A DNA stretch of 64,000 nt from Erysipelotrichaceae bacterium (GCA_017550145.1 JAFZQG010000013.1:33619-97618); one strand, 5' to 3'. Counted from the first letter of the stretch, positions 10,008 through 19,360 are shown. Notes: generated from the letters alone by a model not told the origin. Made by a program: numbers and translations.

Positions 10008-10816
10008 TGCCTGAACTACCTGAAGTGCAGACTGTCCTTGATACGTTAGAAAAGAAGATAAAGGACAGAGAAATAATCGATATCAAGATCCTTTATAAGC
10101 CTATCGTTGAAACAAGCGAAAGGACTTTTAAGCGTAAGCTCATCGGCCAGCATTTCCGCAGTTTCAAAAGAAGAGGCAAATATCTTTTATTTGAAATGGA
10201 TGATATTACTTTAGTTTCCCATCTGCGTATGGAAGGAAAGTATTTCATCCTTGATGATTCTTATCCTTTAAGTAAACATGACCATGTTATCTTCTATCTG
10301 GATGATGGATCGCAGTTAAGATATAACGATGTCCGCAAATTCGGAAGAATGGAACTGATTGAAAAGGAAGATGATTACCGCTGTTTCAAGGAACTGGGTC
10401 CGGAACCTTTTGCGAAGGAATTCTCATTAGCTTACTGTAAACAGTATCTGGGAAAGAAGAAACTGCCGATCAAGCAGGTGCTGCTGGATCAGAGTTTTGT
10501 GGCCGGTATCGGAAATATTTACGCGGATGAGATCTTATTTGCGATTAGAGTAAATCCGCTAAGAAGAGCCGATAAGTTAAGCGATGAGGAAATAGAAAAT
10601 CTGATCAAGGAAACACGCCGTATTCTCAAAAAGGCCATTAAAGCCGGAGGCACGACGATCCGTTCCTATACTTCATCACTAGGTGTAACCGGACGCTTCC
10701 AGCTGTCCTTAAAGGTCCATACGATGGAAGAATGTCCTGAATGTAAAGAAAAGATCAGAAAGATCACGGTCGGTGGCAGAGGGACCTACTACTGTCCGAA
10801 GTGTCAGAAAAAGTAA
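10007..10816 (+). CDS. mutM: Formamidopyrimidine-DNA glycosylase
   Basis: A base-excision repair enzyme that removes 8-oxoguanine and FaPy lesions and nicks the site. The N-terminus PELPEVQTV carries the catalytic Pro and Glu. A helix-two-turn-helix with QSFVAGIGNIYADE follows, and the C-terminal zinc finger has CPECKEKI and YYCPKCQKK. Length of 269 residues is normal. It overlaps polA by one base, as in the Bacillus polA-mutM operon. Confidence 0.98.
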   Translation: MPELPEVQTVLDTLEKKIKDREIIDIKILYKPIVETSERTFKRKLIGQHFRSFKRRGKYLLFEMDDITLVSHLRMEGKYFILDDSYPLSKHDHVIFYLDDGSQLRYNDVRKFGRMELIEKEDDYRCFKELGPEPFAKEFSLAYCKQYLGKKKLPIKQVLLDQSFVAGIGNIYADEILFAIRVNPLRRADKLSDEEIENLIKETRRILKKAIKAGGTTIRSYTSSLGVTGRFQLSLKVHTMEECPECKEKIRKITVGGRGTYYCPKCQKK

Positions 10817-10817
10817 T

Positions 10818-11381
10818 ATGAAAATTGCCATATCCGGATCGATCGGTTCGGGGAAAAGTGTAGCCTGTGAATATCTCCGTCAGAACAAGGGTTATGACGT
10901 TTTTGACTGTGATCAGGTTAACCGTAAACTGCTGGAAAAGGATGAAGCCGGTTATCTGAAAGTTAAAGAAGCATTTCCGGAATGTTTTAATGATGGTGAA
11001 CTTGATAAAAAGAAACTGTCCGCTCTGGTTTTCAATAACGAAGAAGAAAAGAAGAAACTTGAGGAAATCATGCATCCTCTGATTCTAAACGAACTGGAGA
11101 AAAGGGAAGACGATCCGCTGTTTGCGGAAGTTCCGCTCTTGTTTGAAGCGGGCTGGGATAAGTATTTTGATCATAATCTTCTGATTGTTACCGATCTTGA
11201 TATTCTGGTTGAAAGACTAATGGAAAGAGGCCTTGATAAGGAGGATATTTATAATCGTTTAAGCAGTCAGATGAGCGTCGAAGAAAAGATAAAAAGAGCC
11301 GATAAAATCATATATAATAATGGTAGTTTGTCGGATCTGTATAAGCTGATTGATCTGTGGCTTGAAGAAATCATATGCTAG
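10818..11381 (+). CDS. coaE: Dephospho-CoA kinase
   Basis: The last step of coenzyme A synthesis: it phosphorylates the 3'-OH of dephospho-CoA. The start MKIAISGSIGSGKS gives the P-loop GSIGSGKS at about residue 7 with an immediate first beta strand, so ATG 10818 is chosen over in-frame upstream codons that lie inside mutM. FDCDQVNRKL and PLLFEAGW are family motifs. It lies 1 nt after mutM and overlaps dnaB by 7 nt. Confidence 0.96.
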   Translation: MKIAISGSIGSGKSVACEYLRQNKGYDVFDCDQVNRKLLEKDEAGYLKVKEAFPECFNDGELDKKKLSALVFNNEEEKKKLEEIMHPLILNELEKREDDPLFAEVPLLFEAGWDKYFDHNLLIVTDLDILVERLMERGLDKEDIYNRLSSQMSVEEKIKRADKIIYNNGSLSDLYKLIDLWLEEIIC

Positions 11382-12499
11382 GAAAAGATCTTTATAAAAT
11401 CGAAGTAAATGCCGAATTATCAAACGAGAGACTTAGATCTCTTGTCTTTTTCTATGGACCACTGATCGGTTCTGATTCTTTAATGATCTATGAATATCTC
11501 TTATTAAGAGGCAATCTTTTGGCTTTTGAGGAGATCAATAAACTGCTTGTTTCTCTGAATCTGTCGATCGATGATTTTGAATTCTATTGCCGCAAATTAA
11601 ACGAATACCGTCTGATGAAGACCTTAAGACAGGATAACCGTTATATTTTTATTTTCAACAATCCTCTGACGATGAAAGAATTTATCAAAGATGATATTCT
11701 GGTCAGAGATTTTATCTTAAAGACTTCGGGTGATCATTATCAGGATCTTATTGCGGATCTGTATGTCGAGAATACTCACAGAGGCTTTGAAGATGTTTCC
11801 GAGACTCTGTCTTTGGAAGGTTTAAAGAACTGGACCGATAAGGATGAATCTTATTTAAATAGAAAGAAAACCGGTGAATACGAATTTAATACGATGTTTG
11901 ATGTGAATGTCTTCTTAAAAGATATTTCCACCAATCTATTGCCGATGCGTTTCAGGACTATGGACAATATGCGCGAACTGGCGATCATGGCTGATCTATA
12001 TAATATTTCATATGACAAGATGCGTACCTTTTTGCCGAGAGTTGCACGAACGGATTCCAATGAGTTCGATCTCAAGGAACTGCGCTATTTATGTATGAAA
12101 GCCCAGAGTGAATACCGCAAGGTCGAAGAGGGTAATTATGATGTGCCGTGTCTTAACTTCCTGATGTCTTTGCAGGATGGCAAGGAAGTAACCGATTATG
12201 ACAAGCGGATCATTTTCAATCTGTCCAACAGTTATCATCTTTCTCCTCCGGTCATCAATGTTCTGCTGGAACATGGCTTAAAAAACTGTGATAATAGACT
12301 TATAGAAAATTATCTCTATGCGATCGCTGCCGATCTGCATCGCAATGATGTGAATACTTCCGCCAGGGCTCTGGAAAGACTTTCTAAACCGTACAGCCGC
12401 AAGGAAGAAGACAAGCTGCCGGTTTACGATACCAGCAAGAATAAAGGATTTACGGCATCCGAAGAAGAAGAGCTGCTTAAACTGATGGGTAAGAAATGA
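11375..12499 (+). CDS. dnaB: DnaB-type replication initiation / helicase-loading protein (Firmicutes)
   Basis: Homologous by layout to B. subtilis DnaB, which together with DnaD and DnaI loads the replicative helicase; it is not the E. coli helicase of the same name. The N-terminal half is winged-helix-like and the C-terminal half holds a DnaD/DnaB-like helical domain (about 255-345, ending in HLSPPVINVLLEHGL and LYAIAADLHRNDVNT). There is no Walker motif. The main support is position: between coaE and dnaI, overlapping dnaI by 4 nt, as in Bacillus. The sequence itself is divergent. Confidence 0.85.
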   Translation: MLGKDLYKIEVNAELSNERLRSLVFFYGPLIGSDSLMIYEYLLLRGNLLAFEEINKLLVSLNLSIDDFEFYCRKLNEYRLMKTLRQDNRYIFIFNNPLTMKEFIKDDILVRDFILKTSGDHYQDLIADLYVENTHRGFEDVSETLSLEGLKNWTDKDESYLNRKKTGEYEFNTMFDVNVFLKDISTNLLPMRFRTMDNMRELAIMADLYNISYDKMRTFLPRVARTDSNEFDLKELRYLCMKAQSEYRKVEEGNYDVPCLNFLMSLQDGKEVTDYDKRIIFNLSNSYHLSPPVINVLLEHGLKNCDNRLIENYLYAIAADLHRNDVNTSARALERLSKPYSRKEEDKLPVYDTSKNKGFTASEEEELLKLMGKK

Positions 12500-13338
12500 A
12501 AGAAATCGATCTGATCAAAAACGATGAATACCTTTCCGGAATCATCAAGGATGATACTTTTATTAATGAACATCTGGGTACTTTCTTAAGAGTCTACGAA
12601 TCCCGTCATAAATGCGAAGGATGTAAAGGCCTGGAAGAATGCAAGCAACTGTCAAAAGGCGAGAGACTTGATCTTAAGTATGATGGCGTATTAATCGAAG
12701 AGATCGAATACTGTGAGTATGCTTTAGAGAAGAAAAACAGAGAATCGTTGTTAAACAGATATGCATATTGCGATGTGGCGAAGAATCTGGTTGATCTGGA
12801 TCTGAAGAACGTTCAGTACTCTGAGGAACAGAAAGACCTGTATTTAAAACTGGCTTCAATACTGTGCGAAAAGAGTAATAAAGGTTTATATATAACCGGA
12901 GATTTAGGGGTAGGCAAGACCTATCTGTGTACGGCTTTAGCCAATTCTTTGGTTAAAGAAGGAAAAAAGGTTGCTTTCGTAAAAGTGTCCAATTTCTTTA
13001 ACGAAATGAAATCATATATCGGAAACGGATCGGAGATGATCGACCGTAATATCAGTATTCTTAAGAAAGCCGATTATCTCTTCCTTGATGATATCGGATC
13101 CGAAGCGGTATCGGAATTTGTCAGGGATGATATATTATTCAGGATCCTCGATTACCGTTTAGAGAATAATCTGATCACGATCTTTACTTCTAATCTGAAT
13201 AAGGAAGAACTGCTTAAACACTATCAGTATGACCGCAAGGAGAAATCCAATCTGATGAATGCGAAGAGGCTGATGGAAAGAATAGATATCCTGACCGATA
13301 ACTATGTGCTGTCAGGACCAAACATGAGGAGGAATTAG
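12496..13338 (+). CDS. dnaI: Primosomal protein DnaI (helicase loader ATPase)
   Basis: An AAA+ ATPase that delivers the replicative helicase to the origin. It carries Walker A GDLGVGKTY, Walker B YLFLDDIG, and sensor 1 TIFTSNLN. The N-terminal domain has several Cys (CEGCKGLEEC, then EYCEYA) where DnaI binds zinc. Length of 280 residues is normal. ATG overlaps the dnaB stop (AAATGA). Confidence 0.94.
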   Translation: MKEIDLIKNDEYLSGIIKDDTFINEHLGTFLRVYESRHKCEGCKGLEECKQLSKGERLDLKYDGVLIEEIEYCEYALEKKNRESLLNRYAYCDVAKNLVDLDLKNVQYSEEQKDLYLKLASILCEKSNKGLYITGDLGVGKTYLCTALANSLVKEGKKVAFVKVSNFFNEMKSYIGNGSEMIDRNISILKKADYLFLDDIGSEAVSEFVRDDILFRILDYRLENNLITIFTSNLNKEELLKHYQYDRKEKSNLMNAKRLMERIDILTDNYVLSGPNMRRN

Positions 13339-13340
13339 CT

Positions 13341-14300
13341 ATGTTGAGAAAAATCGGTGTACTTACTTCCGGTGGCGATTCGCCGGGCATGAATGCGGCA
13401 ATCAGAGCCGTAACCAGAACAGCGCTGGCCAACGGTATCGAAGTCGTAGGTATTCATGACGGATATAAGGGGCTGGTTGAAGGTTTATATGAACCATTCA
13501 CCAGAAGTTCCGTTTCCGAAACAATGGCCAGAGGTGGTACGATCTTGGGATCCGCAAGACTTCCGGAATTCAAGGATGAGGAAGTACTGATGAAAGGTAT
13601 CGCTAAACTGAAAGAGAATAATATCGATGCGGTCGTCGTCATCGGCGGTGACGGTACATACAGAGGTGCTGATTCCTTAACCAAACATGGCGTAAACTGT
13701 ATCGCTTTACCTGGTACGATCGATAATGATATCGAAGGTACGGACTATACGATCGGTTTTGATACGGCTTTAAACACAATCGTTGACTGTGTCGATAAGC
13801 TCAGAGATACATCCAATTCTCATCACCGCTGTTCAGTTGTCGAAGTTATGGGCAACCATTGCGGCGATCTGGCTATCTATTCCGGTATTTCCTGCGGTGC
13901 CGAAATCCTGATCACTCCGGAAACGGGTTATGATGAGGAAGCGGTTCTCGAAAAGCTCAAATATCTGGAGAACTCAGGCAAGAACCATGCGATCGTCATC
14001 GTTTCCGAAAAAGTCTGCGATGTTAAATCACTGGCTGACAAAATCTCCAGAGCAACCGGTTTTGCCGGCAGAGCGACGATCCTAGGCCACATTCAGCGTG
14101 GTGGATCGCCAACTCCGTCAGACCGTGTACTGGCTTCCAGAATGGGTGCCAAGGCTGTAGAGCTTCTGGTAGCGGGTGTCGGAGGACATTGTGTTGCCAT
14201 CAGAAACAACGAGATCATATCCATGCCGATCGAGGAATGCGTCTCCATGCCGCGCAGCAGCCGTAAGGCCTTCTACAGACTGTTTGACAGATTAGTTTAA
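13341..14300 (+). CDS. pfkA: ATP-dependent 6-phosphofructokinase
   Basis: The committed step of glycolysis, fructose-6-phosphate to fructose-1,6-bisphosphate. GGDSPGMNAAIRA binds ATP, GGDGTYRGA carries the Asp of the nucleotide/Mg site, and PGTIDNDIEGTDYTIGFDTA carries the catalytic Asp. The allosteric family signature GGSPTPSDRVLASRMG is present. Length of 319 residues fits bacterial PfkA. AGGAGG lies 9 nt before the ATG, inside the end of dnaI, so it is co-transcribed with or follows the replication operon. Confidence 0.98.
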   Translation: MLRKIGVLTSGGDSPGMNAAIRAVTRTALANGIEVVGIHDGYKGLVEGLYEPFTRSSVSETMARGGTILGSARLPEFKDEEVLMKGIAKLKENNIDAVVVIGGDGTYRGADSLTKHGVNCIALPGTIDNDIEGTDYTIGFDTALNTIVDCVDKLRDTSNSHHRCSVVEVMGNHCGDLAIYSGISCGAEILITPETGYDEEAVLEKLKYLENSGKNHAIVIVSEKVCDVKSLADKISRATGFAGRATILGHIQRGGSPTPSDRVLASRMGAKAVELLVAGVGGHCVAIRNNEIISMPIEECVSMPRSSRKAFYRLFDRLV

Positions 14301-14309
14301 GCCAAATGA

Positions 14310-14334
14310 AAGGAGAACTCAGTTCTCCTTTTTT
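14310..14334. terminator. Terminator at the pfkA / RNase J convergence
   Basis: Arms AAGGAGAACT and AGTTCTCCTT around a single C are followed by TTTTT on the plus strand. The hairpin overlaps the last codons of the convergent RNase J gene. Confidence 0.85.
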
Positions 14335-16079
14335 AGTGCATCAACGTGATTCAGTATGACCGGAATGACGATCGGGTTCCGGTTTGTTTTTTCATAGAGG
14401 AACGGTTCAAGTGTATTCTTGATACAGTTCTTGAGATCACCGAAGGTGACTTTCTGTTTCATGGCGTTGCGCAAAGCATCATAGACCAGATTCTCGGCCT
14501 CCTTGATCAGAGTCTGTGAATCCTTGAGATAGACGAAACCTCTTGAGACGATACCCGGCTTGCACAGGATCTTGTTGCTGCGGGAATCGATACAGACAAC
14601 GACCGCAACGAGGCCATTATCAGCCAGGATCTTTCTGTCTTTTAAGACGGAAGTCGATAGACCGGAGATATCATTGCCATCGACATAGATCGCATCGGTC
14701 TGGATTCTGGTGTTGGATCTGTAGACTTCGCCTTCATGAAGAACCAGAGCGTCACCATTGGCACAGATGAAGCAGTTTTCTCTAGGAATACCTGTTTCGA
14801 CGGCAGAATCCGCATGAAGTTTCAGCATTTTGTATTCGCCATGCATCGGCATGAAGTATTTTGGTTTGATCAGCTGCAGCATCAGTTTCTGTTCCTCTTT
14901 GGATGCATGTCCGGTCGTATGCAAGGAGGAAAGAGCGGAGTTCTCGAGAACTCTGGCGCCGTTACGCATCAGCTGATTGACGATGCCGCCGATATTCAAC
15001 GCATTGCCAGGGATCGCGCTTGATGAGAAGACGACTGTATCACCCGGAATGATCTTGACGTATTTGTGTGAACCGTTGGCGATCCTGCTTAAGGCAGCTA
15101 AGGCTTCGCCTTGCGATCCGGTACAGACGATGCAGAGCTTCTCCGGCGGATACTGATTGACCAGTTCCGGTGCGATGAAGGTATCTTCCGGAACATCGAT
15201 CGTCTTCATCTGCATGCCGATTTCCACGACATTTTCCATTGAACGGCCGAAGACGACGACTTTACGGTCACACTTCTTGGCAGCTTTGATTATCTGAGCC
15301 AGACGGTTGACGTTGGAGGCAAAGGTCGAAATAAGAATACGGCCCGTGGTTTTTCTCATGATGTCGTTGATGGCGGAAGCGACCTGTTTCTCGGAAATAG
15401 AGAAACCGTCAACTTCGGCATTGGTCGAATCGGACATCAGCAGGGTAACACCGGCAGCGCCGATATAAGCCATTTTCTGATAGTCGGAGTTCTGACCGAC
15501 CGGTGTCAGGTCAAACTTGAAGTCACCAGTTTCTACGACTCTGCCGTTAGGCGTATTGATAAGTACGCCTAAGGAATCAGGGATCGAGTGCACGGTATTG
15601 AAGAAACCGATGCGGAAGTGATCGGTCTGAATAGCCGATTCGCCATTGATCTCGATTACCTCAGTCCCGGCCAGCCTCTTTCTTTCCTGCAGTTTCTTTT
15701 CGATCAGGGCTTTTGCGAATCTCGGCGCATAGACCTTTTTGATCGGACAGGCAAGCAGTAAGAAAGGAATACCGCCGATATGGTCTTCATGACCGTGGGT
15801 AATGATAAGTGCTTTGATTTTCTCTTTATTCTTGATCAGATGGGTGTAGTCAGGAATGACATAGTCGATTCCCAGCAGTTCATCATCGGGGAACTTGACA
15901 CCGGCATCGATGATGATGATCTCATCATCGTGTTCAAAACAGTACATGTTTTTGCCGACTTCGCCAAGTCCACCCAGGGCATACACAAGAGTATCCTTCT
16001 GCGGATCGTAATTGGCACCGCTGTAGCCACGTGAAGAACTGTCTTCACCCGGACTGAAGTTAGTTCTGATAATATTCAT
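14319..16079 (-). CDS. rnjA: Ribonuclease J
   Basis: A beta-CASP metallo-beta-lactamase nuclease with endonuclease and 5'-3' exonuclease activity on mRNA and rRNA precursors. The zinc site ITHGHEDHIGG is intact, followed by the beta-CASP insertion and PMHGEY near residue 390. The start region LVYALGGLGEVGKN aligns with RNase J1 of Bacillus after an N-terminal extension of about 30 Ser/Gly-rich residues. GGAGG lies 5 nt before the ATG. At 586 residues it is slightly longer than J1. No other RNase J gene lies in the window, so J1/J2 assignment rests on motif similarity only. Confidence 0.95.
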   Translation of the reverse strand: MNIIRTNFSPGEDSSSRGYSGANYDPQKDTLVYALGGLGEVGKNMYCFEHDDEIIIIDAGVKFPDDELLGIDYVIPDYTHLIKNKEKIKALIITHGHEDHIGGIPFLLLACPIKKVYAPRFAKALIEKKLQERKRLAGTEVIEINGESAIQTDHFRIGFFNTVHSIPDSLGVLINTPNGRVVETGDFKFDLTPVGQNSDYQKMAYIGAAGVTLLMSDSTNAEVDGFSISEKQVASAINDIMRKTTGRILISTFASNVNRLAQIIKAAKKCDRKVVVFGRSMENVVEIGMQMKTIDVPEDTFIAPELVNQYPPEKLCIVCTGSQGEALAALSRIANGSHKYVKIIPGDTVVFSSSAIPGNALNIGGIVNQLMRNGARVLENSALSSLHTTGHASKEEQKLMLQLIKPKYFMPMHGEYKMLKLHADSAVETGIPRENCFICANGDALVLHEGEVYRSNTRIQTDAIYVDGNDISGLSTSVLKDRKILADNGLVAVVVCIDSRSNKILCKPGIVSRGFVYLKDSQTLIKEAENLVYDALRNAMKQKVTFGDLKNCIKNTLEPFLYEKTNRNPIVIPVILNHVDALKKEN

Positions 16080-16151
16080 CCAACCTCCAATTAAAAACCG
16101 ATTATATTTAATAAGTATAAATCTAGATAAATTCTAAACTATTGAAAGCTT

Positions 16152-16712
16152 TTATTCAATAATCTGAGCGTTTGCTTCTTTATGGAAAGGATCTTTTCTG
16201 TTTATATGATCATAGAAAAGAATGCCTTTAAAATGATCCAGTTCATGCTGAAGAACGATAGCCAGATAGCCGTCAGCCTTGATCAGGATCTCTTTTTCCT
16301 GCAGGATGTCATAGGCTTTTACTTTGACTCGGGCTGACCGATAGACGAATCCTTCGTGCGCATCCGCAACGGACAGACATCCTTCTCCTGATTCCAGACA
16401 GGCTTTTTCAACGGAATTGGAGATGATCTTGGGATTGACCAGGGCATATTCGCAGGTCTTGTTTCCGTCTTCATCCTTAATGATAATAGCTGTCATTTTC
16501 TTCGGAACACCGACCTGAATGGCACTGATTCCGACAGCCGGACGCAGATTCTCTTTTTCCGCAATTTCGGGAACAGTCGAATTGTCAACGTACTTAAGCA
16601 TATCCATCAGAAGGGCTCTGTCTTCATCGCTTACCGGCAAAGAAACATCTGCCGATTTCCTTCTGATCAGTTCGTTGTCGTCCTTGATTATTGTCTCGTT
16701 GTTTATAAGCAT
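16152..16712 (-). CDS. def: Peptide deformylase
   Basis: Removes the formyl group from the N-terminal Met of new proteins. The three family motifs are present: GISAIQVG (usual GxAxxQ, with Ser replacing Ala), EGCLSV (Cys metal ligand) and QHELDH (two His and the catalytic Glu). Length of 186 residues and insertions before motif 1 fit the Gram-positive type 2 enzyme. It is divergent from ftsW; both genes appear to be leaderless. Confidence 0.96.
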   Translation of the reverse strand: MLINNETIIKDDNELIRRKSADVSLPVSDEDRALLMDMLKYVDNSTVPEIAEKENLRPAVGISAIQVGVPKKMTAIIIKDEDGNKTCEYALVNPKIISNSVEKACLESGEGCLSVADAHEGFVYRSARVKVKAYDILQEKEILIKADGYLAIVLQHELDHFKGILFYDHINRKDPFHKEANAQIIE

Positions 16713-16718
16713 AGCCTA

Positions 16719-16724
16719 ATTATA
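16719..16724 (-). promoter_or_regulatory. -10 box of a probable leaderless def promoter
   Basis: On the minus strand TATAAT is followed by TAGGCT and then the def ATG (6-nt spacer). AGG is too close to the ATG to act as an SD. Confidence 0.6.
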
Positions 16725-16742
16725 ATACATAATTCATTATGA

Positions 16743-16748
16743 TAAAAT
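16743..16748 (+). promoter_or_regulatory. -10 box of a probable leaderless ftsW promoter
   Basis: TAAAAT is followed by GATTTT and then the ATG. There is no purine-rich SD. Confidence 0.55.
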
Positions 16749-16754
16749 GATTTT

Positions 16755-17957
16755 ATGCAAGAAAAAAAGAGATTCACATTCGGAGATAAGCGTGTGACGA
16801 TAGCAGCCCTGATCCTGGTTGTTTTCGGATCTTTGATGATCGCTTCGGCCGAAATGGGAAACAGCGCCGGTGATACCGAATATCTGACCGGTGTCATCTG
16901 GAGACAGGCGATCTTTGTCGTTGCCGGTATCCTCGTTTATTTTTTTCTTACCAATGTCAGAGTACAGAATTTCCGTCCGGTCTATTATACGATAGGCTAT
17001 GTCATTCTTTTCGGTTTACTGCTCTTCTGCCGTCTGCAGGGTCAGATCAACGGCGCCTATGCCTGGATCAGGATCGGCCCGGGTATAACCGTTCAGCCTT
17101 CCGAATTCGCCAAGGTCTTTATGATCGCCTATGCCGGAAGAATTCTGGGCAGAGACCGTAAGGAAAAGAATGAAAGCAATTTCTTTGTCTTTATCGGTTT
17201 GGCTCTGGCTTTAGCAATTATTATACTGTTTATTCAGCACGACTTAGGTTCGGCTGTCGTCTATACGGTAATCTGTTACTGTGTCATCCTGATTCCTGAT
17301 TATAAGGAAATAAGGAGATATCAGCGCATCATGATCCTGCTGATGGTCGCGGCATTGGGACTGGCTTTGTTTATTCTGAGTCCTCCGGTTACGGAGATAA
17401 TGAAGAAACATGCGGACAACTATATGATCGGTCGTTTTTTAGCTGCAGCGGATCCGTTTTTATATCAGTATGACAATGGTTACCACATCATCATGTCGCT
17501 GGTCAGTTTCGCCAACGGCGGACTGTTCGGACTGGGTTATGGCAATTCGATTCATAAATATATGAACTTCCCGAATCCTTCAAACGACTTCATTCTTCCG
17601 GTAATTGTGGAAGAACTGGGTATTGTGGGATTTACGGCTTTTATTCTGGCATACGGTGTGATGCTTTATCCGATCATCCAGGGTTCCTTCAGAAGCAGAT
17701 ATAATGTCTCCAAGATGACATTGCTGGGCGTCTTCGTTTATTTCGCCGCTCATTTTATTCTGAATGTCGGCGGTGTCAGCGGATTGATCCCATTGACAGG
17801 TGTGCCTTTACTGATGATCAGTTCGGGCGGATCATCGCTGGTCGCTTCGATGGCTGCTCTGGGGCTGTGTCAGAATGAACTGATGAAGATAAAAAAAGAC
17901 AATGAGAGTAATAGCGGGAAAATACAAAAAAACACCGATAAAGACATTAGAGGGTGA
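16755..17957 (+). CDS. ftsW: SEDS-family peptidoglycan polymerase, probably FtsW
   Basis: A polytopic membrane glycosyltransferase of about 10 TM helices (400 residues) that polymerises lipid II, working with a class B PBP. Family motifs include QPSEFAKV and PNPSNDFILPVIVEELG, the conserved periplasmic NDF..EE segment. FtsW and RodA are hard to separate by eye. FtsW is preferred because rsmD and coaD follow, as near Bacillus ftsW. The cytosolic C-terminus is Lys/Asn-rich and its last 56 nt overlap rsmD in another frame. Confidence 0.88.
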   Translation: MQEKKRFTFGDKRVTIAALILVVFGSLMIASAEMGNSAGDTEYLTGVIWRQAIFVVAGILVYFFLTNVRVQNFRPVYYTIGYVILFGLLLFCRLQGQINGAYAWIRIGPGITVQPSEFAKVFMIAYAGRILGRDRKEKNESNFFVFIGLALALAIIILFIQHDLGSAVVYTVICYCVILIPDYKEIRRYQRIMILLMVAALGLALFILSPPVTEIMKKHADNYMIGRFLAAADPFLYQYDNGYHIIMSLVSFANGGLFGLGYGNSIHKYMNFPNPSNDFILPVIVEELGIVGFTAFILAYGVMLYPIIQGSFRSRYNVSKMTLLGVFVYFAAHFILNVGGVSGLIPLTGVPLLMISSGGSSLVASMAALGLCQNELMKIKKDNESNSGKIQKNTDKDIRG

Positions 17958-18444
17958 GGATATAACCAGACCCACCAGGGACATGGTTAAGGAAGCACTG
18001 TTTTCCAGTATCGAGATCTATTCCGATACTTCTTTTCTTGATCTGTTTTCGGGATCGGGTTCGATCGGTATCGAGGCCTTATCCAGAGGAGCTCAAAAAG
18101 TCGTCTTCAATGATCTGAATAAAGATGCGGTCAAAGTGATCAGAACCAATCTGGATAAAGTCCATGAGAACAGAGAAGTCTATAATCTGGATTATCAGGA
18201 ATGTCTGGCTAAACTTAAAGGTGAAAGCTTTGATTATATCTATTGCGATCCGCCATATAATTTCAAAGCCTATGAGGATATCTTTTTCTATGTGAACAGA
18301 TACAGTATCTTAAACAGAAAAGGTATAATGATAATGGAAGTAAAAAAAGATACGGATCTTAAGGATGAGTATCTTGATATGCATAAATATAAGGAAAAAA
18401 GATACGGCATCAGCAAACTGCTGTATTACAGGCAAGGAGATTAA
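17902..18444 (+). CDS. rsmD: 16S rRNA (guanine966-N2)-methyltransferase RsmD
   Basis: Methylates G966 of 16S rRNA using SAM. The start MRVIAGKYKKTPIKT and RPTRDMVKEALFS are hallmark RsmD segments. The SAM site is FLDLFSGSGSIGIEALSRGA and the catalytic motif CDPPYN. Length of 180 residues is normal. The 56-nt overlap with ftsW is long but the start is well supported by family similarity. Confidence 0.96.
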   Translation: MRVIAGKYKKTPIKTLEGEDITRPTRDMVKEALFSSIEIYSDTSFLDLFSGSGSIGIEALSRGAQKVVFNDLNKDAVKVIRTNLDKVHENREVYNLDYQECLAKLKGESFDYIYCDPPYNFKAYEDIFFYVNRYSILNRKGIMIMEVKKDTDLKDEYLDMHKYKEKRYGISKLLYYRQGD

Positions 18445-18449
18445 CTTAA

Positions 18450-18929
18450 ATGATCAAAGCAATCTATCCCGGAACATTCGATCCGATTACCGTAGGTCAT
18501 CTCGATGTGATCAAAAGAGCGGCAAAGGTCTATGATAAACTGATCATCGCCGTCATGGAGAATAAAAAGAAGACCTGCACCTTCTCAAAAGAAGAACGCA
18601 AGAAGATGATCGAGAAGTGTGTTAAGAATATCAAGAATGTCGAAGTGGTCGTCGGTGAAGGTCTGACCGTTGACCTGGCCAGAAAGAATAACTGCAAGAT
18701 CATCGTCAGAGGCATCAGAGCCGTATCGGACTATGAATCGGAACTGGCATTGGCAACCGCCAACATGAATCTTGATGAAAACATTGAGACCGTCTTCATG
18801 GTTTCCAAACCCGAACTGTCCTTCCTTTCTTCTTCGATCGCCAAGGAGATCGCTTCCTTCAACGGAGATATCAAGGATTACATTCCTTCAGCTATCATCA
18901 AGGAAGTTTCCAAAAAACTTTATAAGTAA
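18450..18929 (+). CDS. coaD: Phosphopantetheine adenylyltransferase
   Basis: The penultimate step of CoA synthesis (4'-phosphopantetheine plus ATP to dephospho-CoA). The nucleotidyltransferase motif YPGTFDPITVGH is at the N-terminus, RGIRAVSDYE and the SSSIAKEIA end motif are present, and 159 residues is the usual size. The rsmD-coaD order is the common bacterial pair. The other CoA gene, coaE, lies about 7 kb upstream. Confidence 0.98.
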   Translation: MIKAIYPGTFDPITVGHLDVIKRAAKVYDKLIIAVMENKKKTCTFSKEERKKMIEKCVKNIKNVEVVVGEGLTVDLARKNNCKIIVRGIRAVSDYESELALATANMNLDENIETVFMVSKPELSFLSSSIAKEIASFNGDIKDYIPSAIIKEVSKKLYK

Positions 18930-18967
18930 TATATATCTTTATCAGATTATTTCAGGAGGTATAAAGA

Positions 18968-19258
18968 ATGAGCAAAAACAATTATGTCTGTCCGTTCTGC
19001 GCAGCTGATTTAAGCAAGCAGGACGGCTTCAATCCATCTGAAAAATGGAAGTGTGCTTACTGCGGAAATGAGGTCTACATGAAATCAAGAATCAAAACAG
19101 GTACTGTAAATTCCGAAAGATTATGGAGAAAGGCTAAACCGGTTGCGGAGATCCTGGTCGGTCTGACAGTCTTGGCTATCGGGACAGCTGTTACGGCAGC
19201 GGAGTTCTTTATCAGAAAGAGCGAGAAGTCTGGTGAGATGGACATTGATAAACAGTAA
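18968..19258 (+). CDS. Small zinc-ribbon membrane protein, unknown function
   Basis: A 96-residue protein with a zinc ribbon at the N-terminus (CPFC at about 8-11, CAYC at about 29-32) and one TM helix (about 58-80: AEILVGLTVLAIGTAVTAAE). The strong SD TCAGGAGGT and a following terminator show a real gene. I do not recognise the family. It could be a zinc-ribbon-plus-helix membrane protein of the kind common in Firmicutes. It sits between coaD and the HrcA regulon and has no CIRCE site of its own. Confidence 0.75.
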   Translation: MSKNNYVCPFCAADLSKQDGFNPSEKWKCAYCGNEVYMKSRIKTGTVNSERLWRKAKPVAEILVGLTVLAIGTAVTAAEFFIRKSEKSGEMDIDKQ

Positions 19259-19281
19259 AGGATTCTAAAAAACATGAGTGG

Positions 19282-19309
19282 AAATCGGTCTGAAACAGGC
19301 CGATTTTTT
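19282..19309 (+). terminator. Intrinsic terminator before the hrcA operon
   Basis: Hairpin AAATCGG..CTG / CAG..CCGATTT with a TTTTTT tail. It isolates the heat-shock operon from coaD and the zinc-ribbon gene. Confidence 0.85.
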
Positions 19310-19333
19310 AATGGAAAAAAATAGTAAAAATTT

Positions 19334-19360
19334 TTAGCACTTATATGTTGACAGTGCTAA
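19334..19360. promoter_or_regulatory. CIRCE operator 1 (HrcA site), overlapping the -35
   Basis: TTAGCACTT-N9-CAGTGCTAA is one change per arm from the consensus TTAGCACTC-N9-GAGTGCTAA. It covers the -35 hexamer TTGACA. Confidence 0.9.
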
